A stretch of 36,167 bases of DNA from Mycobacterium sp. (lineage in GTDB: Bacteria > Actinomycetota > Actinomycetes > Mycobacteriales > Mycobacteriaceae). The notes under the pieces were generated by a model. The model was not told the origin of the DNA and ran no database searches. It worked only from the letters and a program-made list of their open reading frames with translations. Shown here one piece after another: positions 1 to 10,724 of this stretch. The position numbers and the translations under genes were made by a program. Every line of letters starts with the position of its first letter. Position 1 is the first letter of the stretch. The DNA lies in NCBI RefSeq assembly GCF_019247615.1, contig NZ_JAFBAT010000298.1:1-36167 (forward strand), read 5' to 3'.

Positions 1-1166
1 GTGAAGAAGAGCTGGGTGGCACGCTGCGCTCGGCGTTGGCCGATAGGTTGCGGATCACCAAGCCCGAGGCGGGCCGGCGCATCGACGAGGCCGCCGATTT
101 GGGTGCACGGCGGGCGTTGACCGGCGAGCCGCTGGCCCCGCAGCTGAGCGCGACCGCGACCGGCCAGCGAGAGGGTTTGATCGGTGACGGGCACATCAAG
201 GTGATCCGCGGCTTTTTCGCCCACCTGCCCGCCGAGGTGGACCTGTCGACCCGCGAGGCCGCCGAGGCGGATCTTGCCGATAAAGCAAAAGAGTATCGGC
301 CCGACGAGTTGGCCAAGTACGCCCAGCGGATCATGGACTGGCTCAATCCCGACGGCGAGTTGACCGACGCCGAACGAGCCCGCAAGCGCGGTATCACGCT
401 GGGAAACCAAGAATTCGACGGCATGTCACGGATCAGCGGCCTGGTGACCCCCGAATTGCGCGCGGCCATCGAGGCAATGCTGGCCAAGCTGGCCGCGCCG
501 GGGGCATGCAATCCCGAGGACGAGACCCCGGTGGTGGATGCGACCCCCGACGAGGATGCGGTGCGCCGTGACCACCGATCCCAAGCCCAGCGCAATCACG
601 ACGCATTCCTGGCCGCGCTGCGCGCCCTTTTCGCCTCGGGTGAGCTGGGTCGCCACAACGGGCTGCCGGTGTCGATCGTGGCGACCGCCACCGTCAAAGA
701 CCTGCAAGCCGCCACCGGCAAAGCGCTCACCGGTGGCGGCACCTTGGTGCCCATCTCGGATGTGATCCGCTGGGCCGGCCACGCGCATCACTACCTGGCG
801 ATCTTCGACGGATGCAGGCCGCTGGCGCTGTATCACACGAAGCGATTGGCTTCTCCCGCGCAGCGAATCATGTTGTACGCCAAGGACCGTGGCTGCACCA
901 AGCCCGGCTGCGACGCACCGGCCTACCACAGCCAAGTCCACCACGTCACCGGGTGGACCACCACGCACCGCACCGACATCGACGACCTGACGCTGGCGTG
1001 CGGCCCGGACAACAGGCTCGCCGAAAAGGGCTGGACCACCCGCACCAACGCCCGCGGCGAGACCGAATGGATCCCACCCCCGCACCTGGACTGGGGTCAA
1101 CCCAGAACCAACGCCTACTGGCACCCCGAAAAGCTGCTGGCACCCGACGACGACGAAGGAGATTGA
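1..1166 (+). CDS. 13E12-repeat family protein, DUF222 plus HNH domain (5' end cut by window)
   Basis: The reading frame is open from base 3, before the first possible start codon at 36, and the residues there ([18 protein letters not shown]) continue the DUF222 pattern, so the true start lies upstream of the window. The C-terminal part holds an HNH-type motif: a Cys pair in [10 protein letters not shown], then QVHHVTGW and a [11 protein letters not shown] stretch, as in HNH nucleases with a treble-clef zinc site. The 13E12/DUF222 family occurs in many copies per mycobacterial genome and was first named as a repeat (REP13E12). Its function is unclear; DNA cleavage is a family-level inference. 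The visible part is about 388 codons of a protein usually around 450 or longer. It ends at a TGA, and a 308-bp non-coding stretch follows. Confidence 0.88.
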   Translation, partial: EEELGGTLRSALADRLRITKPEAGRRIDEAADLGARRALTGEPLAPQLSATATGQREGLIGDGHIKVIRGFFAHLPAEVDLSTREAAEADLADKAKEYRPDELAKYAQRIMDWLNPDGELTDAERARKRGITLGNQEFDGMSRISGLVTPELRAAIEAMLAKLAAPGACNPEDETPVVDATPDEDAVRRDHRSQAQRNHDAFLAALRALFASGELGRHNGLPVSIVATATVKDLQAATGKALTGGGTLVPISDVIRWAGHAHHYLAIFDGCRPLALYHTKRLASPAQRIMLYAKDRGCTKPGCDAPAYHSQVHHVTGWTTTHRTDIDDLTLACGPDNRLAEKGWTTRTNARGETEWIPPPHLDWGQPRTNAYWHPEKLLAPDDDEGD

Positions 1167-1474
1167 CGTCGGGCGGCCGCGAAACGTCCTGGGCGAGTCG
1201 AAGTCTCGAACTCCGATCCAGCTCGGAGTCGACGTGGGTGAGATGCGCTCGCACGCCGCGCGGAGTTGCACGTTACCGGTGCGCAGGCGATCCGCAAGCT
1301 GATCGGGAGACCCACGTCGCGCCGATTCAGAGGTGCGCGTCTGTCGGTCCGGGCCATGCTAGCCAGCGTGCTGCGCTTACCTGCAGCAAACATTGGTGGA
1401 AACGCCTAAACTTCCACCCGACGCATTCGATGGTCTAAGCCTTTCGGCCAATGTTCTCCAATACAGGAGGTCGG
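1167..1474. other. 308-bp intergenic stretch, no gene recognised
   Basis: No ORF here resembles a known protein. Two small inverted repeats are visible: a 6-bp stem (ctccga at 1211-1216 with tcggag at 1223-1228) and a 10-bp pair (cgacgtgggt at 1230-1239 with acccacgtcg at 1310-1319). Either may help end transcription of the upstream gene, but neither has a T-tract. The far end carries the ribosome binding site of the next gene. Confidence 0.5.
1465..1471 (+). promoter_or_regulatory. Shine-Dalgarno that fixes the esterase start
   Basis: AGGAGGT lies 3 nt before the ATG at 1475. It favours that codon over the in-frame ATG at 1451, which would put this strong site inside the coding region. Confidence 0.7.
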
Positions 1475-2659
1475 ATGAACAGCCAGACACTCATCGATGC
1501 TCATTTCACGACGGGCGTGCTGCACGGCCATTATGACCGCCGCTTCGAGGCTCTCGTTGCGGGGCTGGCCGAAGAAGTCACTAACGGTGGAGAACTCGGC
1601 GCCGCCATCGCCGTCGACATCGACGGCGAGCTTGTCGTCGACATCTGGGGCGGGCATGCCGACAGAGCGAAGACCCGGGAGTGGTCGGAAGACACCATCG
1701 TCAACGTCTTTTCCAGCACCAAGAACGTGACCGCGCTGGCGGCGCTGATGCTCGTCGACCGCGGGCTGCTGGATCCGTTCGCGCCGGTCGCGAGATACTG
1801 GCCGGAGTTCGCCGCCAACGGCAAGCAGGACATCCAGGTGCGCCACGTCCTGAGCCACACCTCCGGCGTGTCGGGCTGGGAGATGCCTTTCACGCTCGAG
1901 GACATCTACGACCGGGAAAAAGCGACGGCGCAACTCGCCGCGCAGGCGCCGTGGTGGCCACCGGGGACCGCCTCCGGCTACCACGTCGTGACCATCGGCC
2001 ACCTCGTCGGCGAGCTGGTCCGCCGGACCACCGGCAAGACGCTGAAACAGTTTGTGCGCCAAGAGATCGCCGAGCCGCTGGGCGCCGACTTCCAGATCGG
2101 CGCCCGACCCGACGACGAGTCCCGCATCGCCGAACTCATTCCGCCGCCACCGCTGGACATCCCACTGGACGCGGTGCCGGACGACCATCCGATGCGCAAA
2201 ACCTTCGCCGCGATGCCGCCCACTCCCGACTCCGCGTTGGCTGCGGAGACGCCCGCATGGCGGCGCGCCGAGATCGGGTCGGCCAACGGCCACGGTAACG
2301 CACGGTCGCTGGTCCGCGCGCTTTCGCCAATCTCCTTGGGCGGCATGGCGAACGGAGTACAGCTACTGCGCCAGGAGACCGTCGACCTGATCTTCGAAGA
2401 GCAAGCCAATGGCACGGATCTGGTGATGGCCATGCCGGCACGGTGGGGCATCGGCTTCGCGCTGCCGCTTGCCGAGGCGGTGCCGGATATCCCCGACGAG
2501 AAGGTCTGCTACTGGGGCGGCTGGGGAGGGTCCATGGCAGTCATGAACCCGTACTGCCGAACCACCTTCGCCTACGTGATGAACAAGATGGGACAGGTCA
2601 CGCCGGCCGGGACGGAGCGCACCCGCAAATACACCCGGCTGATCTACCAGGCCCTGTAG
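1475..2659 (+). CDS. Serine hydrolase of the beta-lactamase (class C/EstB esterase) family
   Basis: The 394-residue product has the serine beta-lactamase/penicillin-binding fold signature. The SxxK box appears as FSSTKNVTALA near residue 90, where Ser is the nucleophile and Lys the general base. A tyrosine in SGYHVVTIGHLVGELV near residue 170 takes the YxN position. This YH form is typical of EstB-like carboxylesterases and the mycobacterial Lip proteins of this fold, rather than of true beta-lactamases. No signal peptide is seen, so the enzyme is probably cytosolic. It stands 34 bp ahead of purD on the same strand, but purD has its own promoter-like hexamer. The substrate is unknown; ester or lipid-ester hydrolysis is inferred from the family. 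Confidence 0.85.
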   Translation: MNSQTLIDAHFTTGVLHGHYDRRFEALVAGLAEEVTNGGELGAAIAVDIDGELVVDIWGGHADRAKTREWSEDTIVNVFSSTKNVTALAALMLVDRGLLDPFAPVARYWPEFAANGKQDIQVRHVLSHTSGVSGWEMPFTLEDIYDREKATAQLAAQAPWWPPGTASGYHVVTIGHLVGELVRRTTGKTLKQFVRQEIAEPLGADFQIGARPDDESRIAELIPPPPLDIPLDAVPDDHPMRKTFAAMPPTPDSALAAETPAWRRAEIGSANGHGNARSLVRALSPISLGGMANGVQLLRQETVDLIFEEQANGTDLVMAMPARWGIGFALPLAEAVPDIPDEKVCYWGGWGGSMAVMNPYCRTTFAYVMNKMGQVTPAGTERTRKYTRLIYQAL

Positions 2660-2679
2660 GCGGGGGCCGGGCGCACGGC

Positions 2680-2685
2680 TACTCT
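2680..2685 (+). promoter_or_regulatory. -10-like hexamer of purD
   Basis: TACTCT ends 8 nt before the purD GTG, with no Shine-Dalgarno between them. This arrangement predicts a leaderless or nearly leaderless transcript. Confidence 0.45.
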
Positions 2686-2693
2686 GACGTGTC

Positions 2694-3958
<1,265 letters not shown>

Positions 3959-3962
<4 letters not shown>

Positions 3963-5542
3963 AAGGCGACGGCCTGGCCGTCGCGACGGGGATCGCTCAC
4001 CCCGAGATATCCGTCTTCCAGGCACCAGATCGCCTGGCAGCTGCCGAATGTGCTGTGATCGTCGACGGCGATGAGCTCGTGGCCGCGCCGCTCGAGTGCG
4101 TCGAGCGTCGCAGCCGGGAAGCCCCGTTCGCAAACCACCTGGATGCCGTGCACCCACCGGAACCGTGGACCGTCGCACGCCGCTTGCGGGTTCTGACCGT
4201 GATCGGCGATGCGCACCATCACCTGCACGTGGCCCTGTGGCTGCATATAGCCGCCCATCACGCCGAAGCTCATCACCGGCGCGCCCTCTCGGGTGACGAA
4301 GCCGGGAATGATCGTGTGATACGGACGCTTGTTCGGCCCGACGCAGTTGGGATGGGCTTCGTCGCAAGCGAAATCCATGCCGCGGTTCTGCAGTGAAATG
4401 CCGGTGCCGGGTACCACGACGCCGGACCCGAATCCCTGGTAGTTGGACTGGATCATCGACACCATTAGGCCGTCGGCGTCGGCGGCAGTCAGATACACCG
4501 TCCCGCCTCCCGGGGCGCCGGCGGTCGCCGGCTTCGCCCGTGAGCGGTCGATCAGCTTCGCCCGCTGGCTCAGATAGTCCTTGTCCAGCAGGCGATGCGG
4601 GCGCAGAGTCATATGGTCGATGTCAGCGACATAGGCTTGCGCGTCCGCGAAAGCCAGCTTGACCGCCTCGATCTGCAAGTGCACGCTGTCCGCGGAATCG
4701 GCCGGAAGCGAGGACATGTCGAAATGCTCAAGGATTCCCAGCGCGATCAGCGCCACGATCCCGTGCCCGTTGGGCGGTAGCTCGTGGACGGTGTACCCGC
4801 GGTAGGGGGCCGCGATGGTGCCGACCCAGTCCGCGCGGTGCGCCGCCAGGTCGCTGCAGCGCATGGCCCCGCCGTGGTCCAACGCGTGCGCCTGAAGTCT
4901 GGCGGCCAGTTCCCCGCGGTAGAACGCCTCGCCATGCGTTGCCGCGATCTGCTCCAGAGTTGCTGCGTGATCCGCAAGTCGGATTGTTTCACCGGCTTTC
5001 GGCGCCCGTCCGCGGATCATGAACGCATCGGCGAAGCCGGGTTGGTCCTTGAACACCGGCACCTGGGCCTTCCATTGCTCCGCGATCGTGGGTGACACCA
5101 GGAACCCGTTGCGGCCGTAAGAGATTGCCGGCTCGAAAAGCCTGGCGAACGGGAGCCTTCCGAACTTGGCGTGCAGCTCCGCCCAGGCCGACACCGCGCC
5201 GGGCACCGTCACCGAATTCCAGCCGAGCGCCGGGACGGGGTTGCCGCCGAAGTACTCTGGTGTCCACGCCGCGGGGGAACGACCGGACGCGTTGAGCCCG
5301 TGCAGCCGTTGACCGTCCCAGACGATCGCGAAGGCGTCCGACCCGATGCCGTTGGACACCGGTTCCACGATGGTGAGCGTGACCGCGGTGGCGATCGCCG
5401 CGTCGACGGCGTTGCCGCCCTCGGCGAGCATGCGTAGACCCGCTTGTGCGGCAAGGGGTTGCGACGTGCATACGACGTTCGACCCGAGGACAGGCTTTCG
5501 CGGCCAGGCGTAGGGGAAGTTCCAGCCGAAGGGAGTGGTCAC
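3959..5542 (-). CDS. ggtA: Gamma-glutamyltransferase family protein (Rv0773c-like)
   Basis: This N-terminal-nucleophile hydrolase family cleaves gamma-glutamyl bonds (glutathione or related amides) after cutting itself into two chains. The 527-residue protein has the family N-terminal region ([22 protein letters not shown], about residues 40-61) and the processing site [13 protein letters not shown]. Thr348 is the expected nucleophile and new N-terminus of the small chain. The next residue is Val where the E. coli enzyme has a second Thr, and the usual His is Tyr, so the substrate may differ from glutathione. A late [13 protein letters not shown] segment stands where the oxyanion-hole glycine pair is expected. 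No clear signal peptide is visible, unlike secreted GGTs. The GTG start at 5542 has a -10-like TACGCT 7 nt upstream. Confidence 0.9.
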
Positions 5543-5549
5543 CGTCGCG

Positions 5550-5555
5550 AGCGTA
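5550..5555 (-). promoter_or_regulatory. -10-like hexamer of ggtA
   Basis: On the minus strand TACGCT is followed by 7 nt and the GTG start, which suggests a leaderless message. The hexamer overlaps one arm of the inverted repeat at 5551-5600. Confidence 0.4.
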
Positions 5556-5600
5556 ACGCCGTTGCGATCTTCGACGACATTTTTCGCAATGGCGTTACGT
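5551..5600. repeat. Inverted repeat between esterase and ggtA genes
   Basis: gcgtaacgccgttgcg at 5551-5566 faces cgcaatggcgttacgt at 5585-5600, with 14 of 16 positions complementary and an 18-nt spacer. It begins 17 nt beyond the esterase stop and contains the ggtA -10-like hexamer. It could end esterase transcription, bind a regulator of ggtA, or do both. Confidence 0.6.
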
Positions 5601-5617
5601 CCGCGGCCCGAGCATCA

Positions 5618-6526
5618 TCAGGCCGTCAACAGCGGCGCCATCCACGTCAGTTCCGCCGGAAGCTGCGAGCTCCAGAACTCGCCGTTGTGACCGCCGGGCG
5701 AGAAACCGCCGGCCGGCGGGTTGGGTAATTGAGCGATGAACTGTTTTGTGGCGGCATAAAACGGGTCGCTGTCCCCGCAGTCCACCCGGATGGGGATCGA
5801 CGCCAGGGCCGGCATCCCGAACACCGAGTTCGCGGCGAAATCGTCGGGGCCGTCGAATGCGCCGGGCGCGGCAGCCCCGGGGGACAGCCACAGCGCGGGG
5901 CTCACCGCACAGATCGCCGCGGTCCGTGCCGGCCCCAGGCGGCCGCCGAGCAGCAGTGCGCCGTAGCCGCCCATCGACCAGCCCAAGAAGGCCACCCGCG
6001 AGGTGTCCAGCGCCTGGCCGGCGAGCATCGGGATCAGCTCCCCAAGCACCATGGCGCCCGCGTCCTCGCCGGAGGCCCGCTTGTGCCAATAGCTGCCGCC
6101 GCCGTCGACGGCGACCACCGCAAACGGTGGCAGCCCGGCGTTGACGGCCTGAGCCAGACCCTGCTCGACGCCGCCGGCCATCACGGTGGACGCGTCACTA
6201 CCTTTGCCGTGCAGCGCGATCACCGGCCGCAGCGGCTTGGTCTGACCGGGTGGACGCGCGATTGCCCAGTTGGTCGGTACGCCCCCCCGCGCCGCCGAGA
6301 CGAACGAGCCCGTCACCATCGTGGGGGTCGGCTCGAGGGGCGCGCTCGGCGCGGGCGCCAAGGGACGTTGGGTACCGGCCGTGGAGACCGCAGTGGCAGG
6401 CGCGGCGTGCGAGGTGCGGGTGTGAAGCAGGAGGTCGAGCGCATAGGCGCCCACGGCGCCGACGGTCGCACTCGCACCCAGGCCGAGCAGCGCGCGGCGG
6501 CTCATATCGGGCATGCGGGCCATCAT
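5618..6526 (-). CDS. Secreted alpha/beta-hydrolase esterase (Rv0774c-like)
   Basis: The 302-residue protein opens with a Tat-like signal: MSRRALLGLGASATVGAVGA around residues 8-27, with twin Arg followed by a hydrophobic run, then an Ala/Pro/Thr-rich linker to about residue 70. The catalytic part is an alpha/beta hydrolase of the putative-esterase (feruloyl-esterase or antigen-85-like) type. It has the nucleophile elbow GWSMGGYG with Ser184, an acid candidate in the DCGDSDPF stretch, and a C-terminal histidine in GGHNGEFW. H37Rv has Rv0774c at this place, a lipase/esterase reported to act outside the cell. The start may be Met1, Met5 or Met8; the longest is listed. It is divergent from the TetR gene, with 60 bp between starts, so that regulator may control it. 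Confidence 0.87.
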   Translation of the reverse strand: MMARMPDMSRRALLGLGASATVGAVGAYALDLLLHTRTSHAAPATAVSTAGTQRPLAPAPSAPLEPTPTMVTGSFVSAARGGVPTNWAIARPPGQTKPLRPVIALHGKGSDASTVMAGGVEQGLAQAVNAGLPPFAVVAVDGGGSYWHKRASGEDAGAMVLGELIPMLAGQALDTSRVAFLGWSMGGYGALLLGGRLGPARTAAICAVSPALWLSPGAAAPGAFDGPDDFAANSVFGMPALASIPIRVDCGDSDPFYAATKQFIAQLPNPPAGGFSPGGHNGEFWSSQLPAELTWMAPLLTA

Positions 6527-6586
6527 GCCAGGCCTTTTGTTAAAAATGGCAATGCAGTACCACTTTTGCTGGCACGATGGCTAGTC

Positions 6587-7204
6587 GTGACTGCAGCGGT
6601 AACTCCGAAAGGAGAACGTCGACGGTATGCGCTCGTGAGCGCCGCCGCCGAGCTGCTTGCAGAAGGCGGGTTCGAAGCCGTGCGCCACCGGGCGGTTGCC
6701 AGGCGGGCCGGCCTGCCGCTGGCCTCCACCACCTACTACTTCTCGTCTCTCGACGATTTGATCGCCTGCGCCGTCGAACACATCGGCATGATCGAGGTGG
6801 CGCAGCTGCGCGCACGGGTCAACGACCTCTCCCGGCGCCGCCGCGGGCCCGAGACCACCGCCGAGGTGCTCGTCGATCTGCTGGTGGGCGACATCGCCGC
6901 CCCGGGACTGGCCGAGCAGCTGATCTCGCGATACGAGCGCCATATCGCCTGCACACGCCTGCCGGCATTGCGCGGAACCATGCGGCGCAACCTGCGCCAG
7001 CGGGCGGAGGCCGTCGCAGAGGCCATCGAAAAGTCGGGCCGTACGGTGCACATCGAGCTGGTCTGCACCCTGATCTGCGCGGTCGACGGTTCGGTGGTCG
7101 CCGCCCTGGTCGAGGGTCGCGACCCCGCGACGGCGGCGATGTCGACCGTGGTCGACCTCATCGACGTGCTCGCGCCCATCGACGAGCGGCCCGTCCGGAT
7201 CTGA
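6587..7204 (+). CDS. TetR family transcriptional regulator (Rv0775-like)
   Basis: The product is 205 residues. The N-terminal TetR helix-turn-helix is clear: RRRYALVSAAAELLAEGGF, then VRHRAVARRAGLPLASTTYYFSS (about residues 10-50). The remaining residues form the ligand-binding helical domain. GTG 6587 is chosen because the TetR domain starts only a few residues later and the frame upstream does not look like regulator sequence. The gene is divergent from the secreted esterase and convergent with DUF429 (5 bp between stops). By the usual TetR logic it would repress itself and the esterase; the ligand is unknown. Confidence 0.88.
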   Translation: MTAAVTPKGERRRYALVSAAAELLAEGGFEAVRHRAVARRAGLPLASTTYYFSSLDDLIACAVEHIGMIEVAQLRARVNDLSRRRRGPETTAEVLVDLLVGDIAAPGLAEQLISRYERHIACTRLPALRGTMRRNLRQRAEAVAEAIEKSGRTVHIELVCTLICAVDGSVVAALVEGRDPATAAMSTVVDLIDVLAPIDERPVRI

Positions 7205-7209
7205 TCCGG

Positions 7210-7941
7210 CTAAGCGGGCAGCGAAGGCGTCACGACGTACCCGGTGGCGAAGTCGCCATAGATCGTGATGCCGGCCGGGCAGCGCTGGGCATACAACGCG
7301 ACGTAGGCGCACACGACGGCATCCACCGGATCTTCGGCGCGCCGCAGCTCGCTTTTGCGTTGCGCGTTGTGCACCCGACGGCGCAGCGCCGTCCAGTCGT
7401 CACTGGCCGCGACGCACAGCGGCACCGCCGCATGCGCGAGCTTCTCGATGCCGTCCATCAGCAGTAGCAGCTCCGACCTGAGGCCGGCGAGGTCGCGGCC
7501 CGGCTTGGCCTTGTACTTGAGGGTGCGCGCCAAGCCGAACAGCACCACGGTCGCCGGGTGCGGATAGACCTCGATGGCGCGGCGGGTGGCCGTTGATCGG
7601 GGGTTCATGTCGAGGTCGAGCGCACGGGCCAGGAGCGCACCGCGCGGCGTCCCGGCAAACTCCGGTCGGCCGGTGTTGGCCGGGTGCGCGCCGGCTTCGA
7701 ACCTGCGGAAGTCGCGGTTGAGTGCGGCCTCGGCGGGTCGCTGGCCGGTGCGGTTGGTCACCACCAGCGGCGCGTCGAAGGCGACGACGCAATCGCCGCG
7801 CAGGTAGGGCGACAACGCGTCGAGCACGGCGGCGTCGTCACGGACCGCTCCCAGGTGCACCAGCCTGCCGTCGTCGTCGACCACCGCGACACCGCTTGGA
7901 TTGCGAGTGCCCCAGGCCAGATCCACGCCGGCGAAGAACAT
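7210..7941 (-). CDS. DUF429 domain protein (Rv0776c-like)
   Basis: The 243-residue protein begins MFFAGVDLAWG, the start typical of DUF429, a family with an RNase H-like fold in which the early Asp (GVDLAW) is a potential metal ligand. Further family marks are VVAFDAPLVVTNRTGQRPAE (about residues 53-72), a PHPA segment, and a late ED.VDAVVCAYVA segment. No activity is established for the family; nuclease activity would be a guess from the fold. A -10-like TACGCT sits 6 nt before the ATG on the minus strand, so the message is probably leaderless. Confidence 0.82.
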   Translation of the reverse strand: MFFAGVDLAWGTRNPSGVAVVDDDGRLVHLGAVRDDAAVLDALSPYLRGDCVVAFDAPLVVTNRTGQRPAEAALNRDFRRFEAGAHPANTGRPEFAGTPRGALLARALDLDMNPRSTATRRAIEVYPHPATVVLFGLARTLKYKAKPGRDLAGLRSELLLLMDGIEKLAHAAVPLCVAASDDWTALRRRVHNAQRKSELRRAEDPVDAVVCAYVALYAQRCPAGITIYGDFATGYVVTPSLPA

Positions 7942-7947
7942 CCGTTC

Positions 7948-7953
7948 AGCGTA
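7948..7953 (-). promoter_or_regulatory. -10-like hexamer of the DUF429 gene
   Basis: TACGCT (minus strand) stands 6 nt before the ATG. Just upstream, gcgtagggcg occurs twice, at 7949-7958 and 7961-7970. Confidence 0.4.
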
Positions 7954-8068
7954 GGGCGCTGCGTAGGGCGGCGCGGGCGACGTCGAATGTCACGCCAGGG
8001 CGACTGGCTGCCCGATTTCTCGCCGCCACGTTACGGTCGGCGAATCGAAGACCGGGCCGCCGCGACCG

Positions 8069-8074
8069 TAAGCT
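8069..8074 (+). promoter_or_regulatory. -10-like hexamer of purB
   Basis: TAAGCT ends 8 nt before the purB GTG, with no Shine-Dalgarno between. A leaderless purB message is predicted. Confidence 0.4.
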
Positions 8075-8082
8075 ACTTCCTT

Positions 8083-9501
8083 GTGAGCATTCCGAACGTC
8101 CTGGCCACGCGATACGCCAGCGCGGAGATGGTCGCGATCTGGTCGCCGGAGGCCAAGGTCGTCGCGGAGCGGCGGCTGTGGCTGGCCGTCCTGCGGGCGC
8201 AGGCCGAATTGGGAGTCGATGTCCCTCCCGACGCCATTGCCGATTACGAGCGGGTGCTCGAGGACGTCGACCTGGCCTCGATCGCGGAGCGCGAACGGGT
8301 GCTGCGCCACGACGTCAAGGCCCGGATCGAGGAGTTCAACGCGCTGGCCGGCCACGAGCAGGTGCACAAGGGAATGACCAGTCGCGATCTGACCGAGAAC
8401 GTCGAGCAGCTGCAGATCCGGCGGTCGCTGGAATTGGTGTTCTCCCACGGCATCGCGGTGGTGGCGCGGCTTGCCGAGCGGGCGGTGACCTACCGCGACC
8501 TCGTGATGGCCGGGCGCAGCCACAACGTCGCCGCGCAGGCCACGACTCTGGGAAAGCGCTTCGCCTCGGCGGCGCAGGAGACGCTGATCGCGTTGGGCCG
8601 GATCGGCGAGCTGATCGACCGGTATCCGCTGCGCGGGATCAAGGGCCCGATGGGCACCGCGCAGGACATGCTCGACCTGCTCGGCGGCGACCCGGCCAAG
8701 CTCACCGAACTCGAGGGCCGCACCGCCGACTTTCTGGGCTTCGCAACGGTTTTGACCAGCGTCGGGCAGATCTATCCGCGCTCGCTGGACTACGAGGTGA
8801 TCTCCGCGCTGGTGCAGCTCGGCGCCGGGCCGTCGTCGATGGCCCATACCATCAGGCTGATGGCCGGACACGAGCTCGCCACCGAAGGGTTCGCGCCCGG
8901 ACAGGTGGGTTCGTCGGCGATGCCGCACAAGATGAACACCCGAAGCTGCGAGCGGGTCAACGGACTACAGGTGGTGCTGCGCGGCTACGCCTCGATGGCC
9001 GCCGAACTGGCCGGCGCCCAATGGAACGAGGGCGATGTCTTCTGCTCCGTGGTGCGCCGAGTGACCTTGCCGGACAGCTTCTTTGCCATCGACGGGCAGA
9101 TCGAGACGTTCCTGACGGTGCTTGACGAGTTCGGTGCCTATCCGGCGGTGATCGGCCGCGAGCTGGACCGCTACCTGCCGTTCCTGGCGACCACCAAGGT
9201 GCTCATCGCGGCGGTGCGCGCCGGCATGGGTCGCGAGGCCGCCCACCACGTGATCCGCGAACACGCGGTGGCGACGGCGCTGGCGATGCGAGAACACGGC
9301 GCCGAGCCGGACCTGCTCGACCGGCTGGCCGCCGATCCGCGGCTGCCGCTCGACCGGGCCGCTCTCGACGCGGCACTGGCCGACCGGAAGGCGTTCACCG
9401 GTGCCGCCGGTGATCAGGTGGACGACATGGTCGCGATGGTGGACGCGCTGGTGAGCCGCTATCCGGACGCGGCCAAGTACACCCCGGGTGCCATCCTGTG
9501 A
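8083..9501 (+). CDS. purB: Adenylosuccinate lyase
   Basis: PurB removes fumarate twice in purine synthesis: SAICAR to AICAR, and adenylosuccinate to AMP. The 472-residue protein belongs to the fumarase/aspartase superfamily. It has the signature loop [10 protein letters not shown] at residues 276-285, which carries the catalytic Ser, and a [14 protein letters not shown] segment. The GTG at 8083 gives [13 protein letters not shown], the expected N-terminus, and matches the remembered length of Rv0777. The last codon overlaps the start of cyp126 (GTGA, 4 bp), so the two genes are probably translated as a coupled pair. Confidence 0.97.
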   Translation: MSIPNVLATRYASAEMVAIWSPEAKVVAERRLWLAVLRAQAELGVDVPPDAIADYERVLEDVDLASIAERERVLRHDVKARIEEFNALAGHEQVHKGMTSRDLTENVEQLQIRRSLELVFSHGIAVVARLAERAVTYRDLVMAGRSHNVAAQATTLGKRFASAAQETLIALGRIGELIDRYPLRGIKGPMGTAQDMLDLLGGDPAKLTELEGRTADFLGFATVLTSVGQIYPRSLDYEVISALVQLGAGPSSMAHTIRLMAGHELATEGFAPGQVGSSAMPHKMNTRSCERVNGLQVVLRGYASMAAELAGAQWNEGDVFCSVVRRVTLPDSFFAIDGQIETFLTVLDEFGAYPAVIGRELDRYLPFLATTKVLIAAVRAGMGREAAHHVIREHAVATALAMREHGAEPDLLDRLAADPRLPLDRAALDAALADRKAFTGAAGDQVDDMVAMVDALVSRYPDAAKYTPGAIL

Positions 9502-10724
9502 CTCTCGCCGGTGCGCTGTCGGGGATCGATTTCACCGATCTGGACAACTTCGCCAACGGGTTCCCGCACGAGTTGTTCGCGATCCATCGGCGCGAGGCGC
9601 CGGTCTACTGGCACGAGCCCACCGACAACACGCCCGACGGTGAGGGCTTCTGGTCCGTCGCCACCTATGCGGAAACGCTTGCGGTGCTTCGTGACCCGGC
9701 CACCTTCTCGTCGGTCACCGGCGGCCGGCGACCCTTCGGCGGCACGTTGTTGCAGGACCTCGCCATTGCTGGCCAGGTGCTCAACATGATGGACGACCCG
9801 CGGCATTCGCAGATCCGCCGCCTCGTCAGCTCGGGGCTGACCCCGCGCATGATCGGTCTGGTCGAGGACGATCTGCGGGCCCGGGCGCGCCGGCTGCTGG
9901 ATGCCGTGGTGCCCGGCGAACCATTCGACTTTCTGGTCGATATCGCCGCCGAACTGCCGATGCAGATGATCTGCATCCTGCTGGGAGTGCCCGAATCCGA
10001 ACGTCATTGGCTTTTTCAGGCCATCGAGCCACAGTTCGACTTCGGCGGGTCGCGCAAGGCCTCCCTGTCGCAGCTCTCGGTCGAAGAAGCCGGCTCGCGA
10101 ATGTACGCCTACGGTCAGGAGCTGATCGCGTCCAAGCGCGCGAAACCCACCGACGACATGCTGTCGGTGGTTGCGAACGAGCCCGGATTGTCCGACCTCG
10201 AGCTGTACCTGTTCTTCAGCCTGCTGTTCAGCGCCGGTGCGGAGACGACGCGCAATGCCGTCGCCGGTGGACTGCTGGCCCTCGCCGACCATCCGAACCA
10301 GTTGTCTTCTCTGCGCGGCAATTTCGACCTGTTGCCGACCGCGGTCGAGGAGATGGTGCGGTGGACCTCGCCGTCACCGTCGAAGCGTCGCACCGCCACG
10401 CGGGACGTCACGCTCGACGGACAGTCGATCGAGGCGGGACAGAAGGTGCAGATCTGGGAGGGCTCGGCCAACCGGGACGCCGCGGTTTTCCCACACCCCG
10501 ACGAATTCGATATCACCCGGAAACCCAATCCGCACTTGGGTTTCGGCCAGGGCGTGCACTATTGCCTGGGCGCCAATCTGGCCCGGCTGGAACTGCGGGT
10601 GCTGTTCGAGGAGCTGTTGTCGCGATATTCCGCGGTGCGGGTGGTCGGGCCCGTCGAATGGACCCGCAGCAACCGGCATACCGGCATCCGGCATCTGGTC
10701 GTGGAGCTACTCGCGGAGCGGTGA
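9498..10724 (+). CDS. cyp126: Cytochrome P450 CYP126
   Basis: A soluble 408-residue class I P450. The I-helix oxygen-activation segment is AGAETTRNA, the K-helix ExxR is EEMVR, and the heme-binding loop is [10 protein letters not shown] with the thiolate ligand Cys356. Order and length match Rv0778 (CYP126), which also follows purB in M. tuberculosis. The physiological substrate is not settled to my knowledge. The gene has no promoter space of its own: its GTG overlaps the purB stop, and its own TGA overlaps the start of the TDT transporter. No ferredoxin or ferredoxin-reductase gene lies nearby, so electrons must come from elsewhere in the genome. Confidence 0.94.
   Translation: MTLAGALSGIDFTDLDNFANGFPHELFAIHRREAPVYWHEPTDNTPDGEGFWSVATYAETLAVLRDPATFSSVTGGRRPFGGTLLQDLAIAGQVLNMMDDPRHSQIRRLVSSGLTPRMIGLVEDDLRARARRLLDAVVPGEPFDFLVDIAAELPMQMICILLGVPESERHWLFQAIEPQFDFGGSRKASLSQLSVEEAGSRMYAYGQELIASKRAKPTDDMLSVVANEPGLSDLELYLFFSLLFSAGAETTRNAVAGGLLALADHPNQLSSLRGNFDLLPTAVEEMVRWTSPSPSKRRTATRDVTLDGQSIEAGQKVQIWEGSANRDAAVFPHPDEFDITRKPNPHLGFGQGVHYCLGANLARLELRVLFEELLSRYSAVRVVGPVEWTRSNRHTGIRHLVVELLAER

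Noticed and set aside
1195-1230. Possible tRNA relic or att site with T-loop-like bases after the DUF222 gene
   Set aside because: No acceptor or anticodon stem can be built around it, and no integrase gene is nearby.
6527-6586. TetR operator between the secreted esterase and its divergent regulator
   Set aside because: A shared site is expected, but no palindrome stands out by eye in these 60 bp; nothing specific enough to list.
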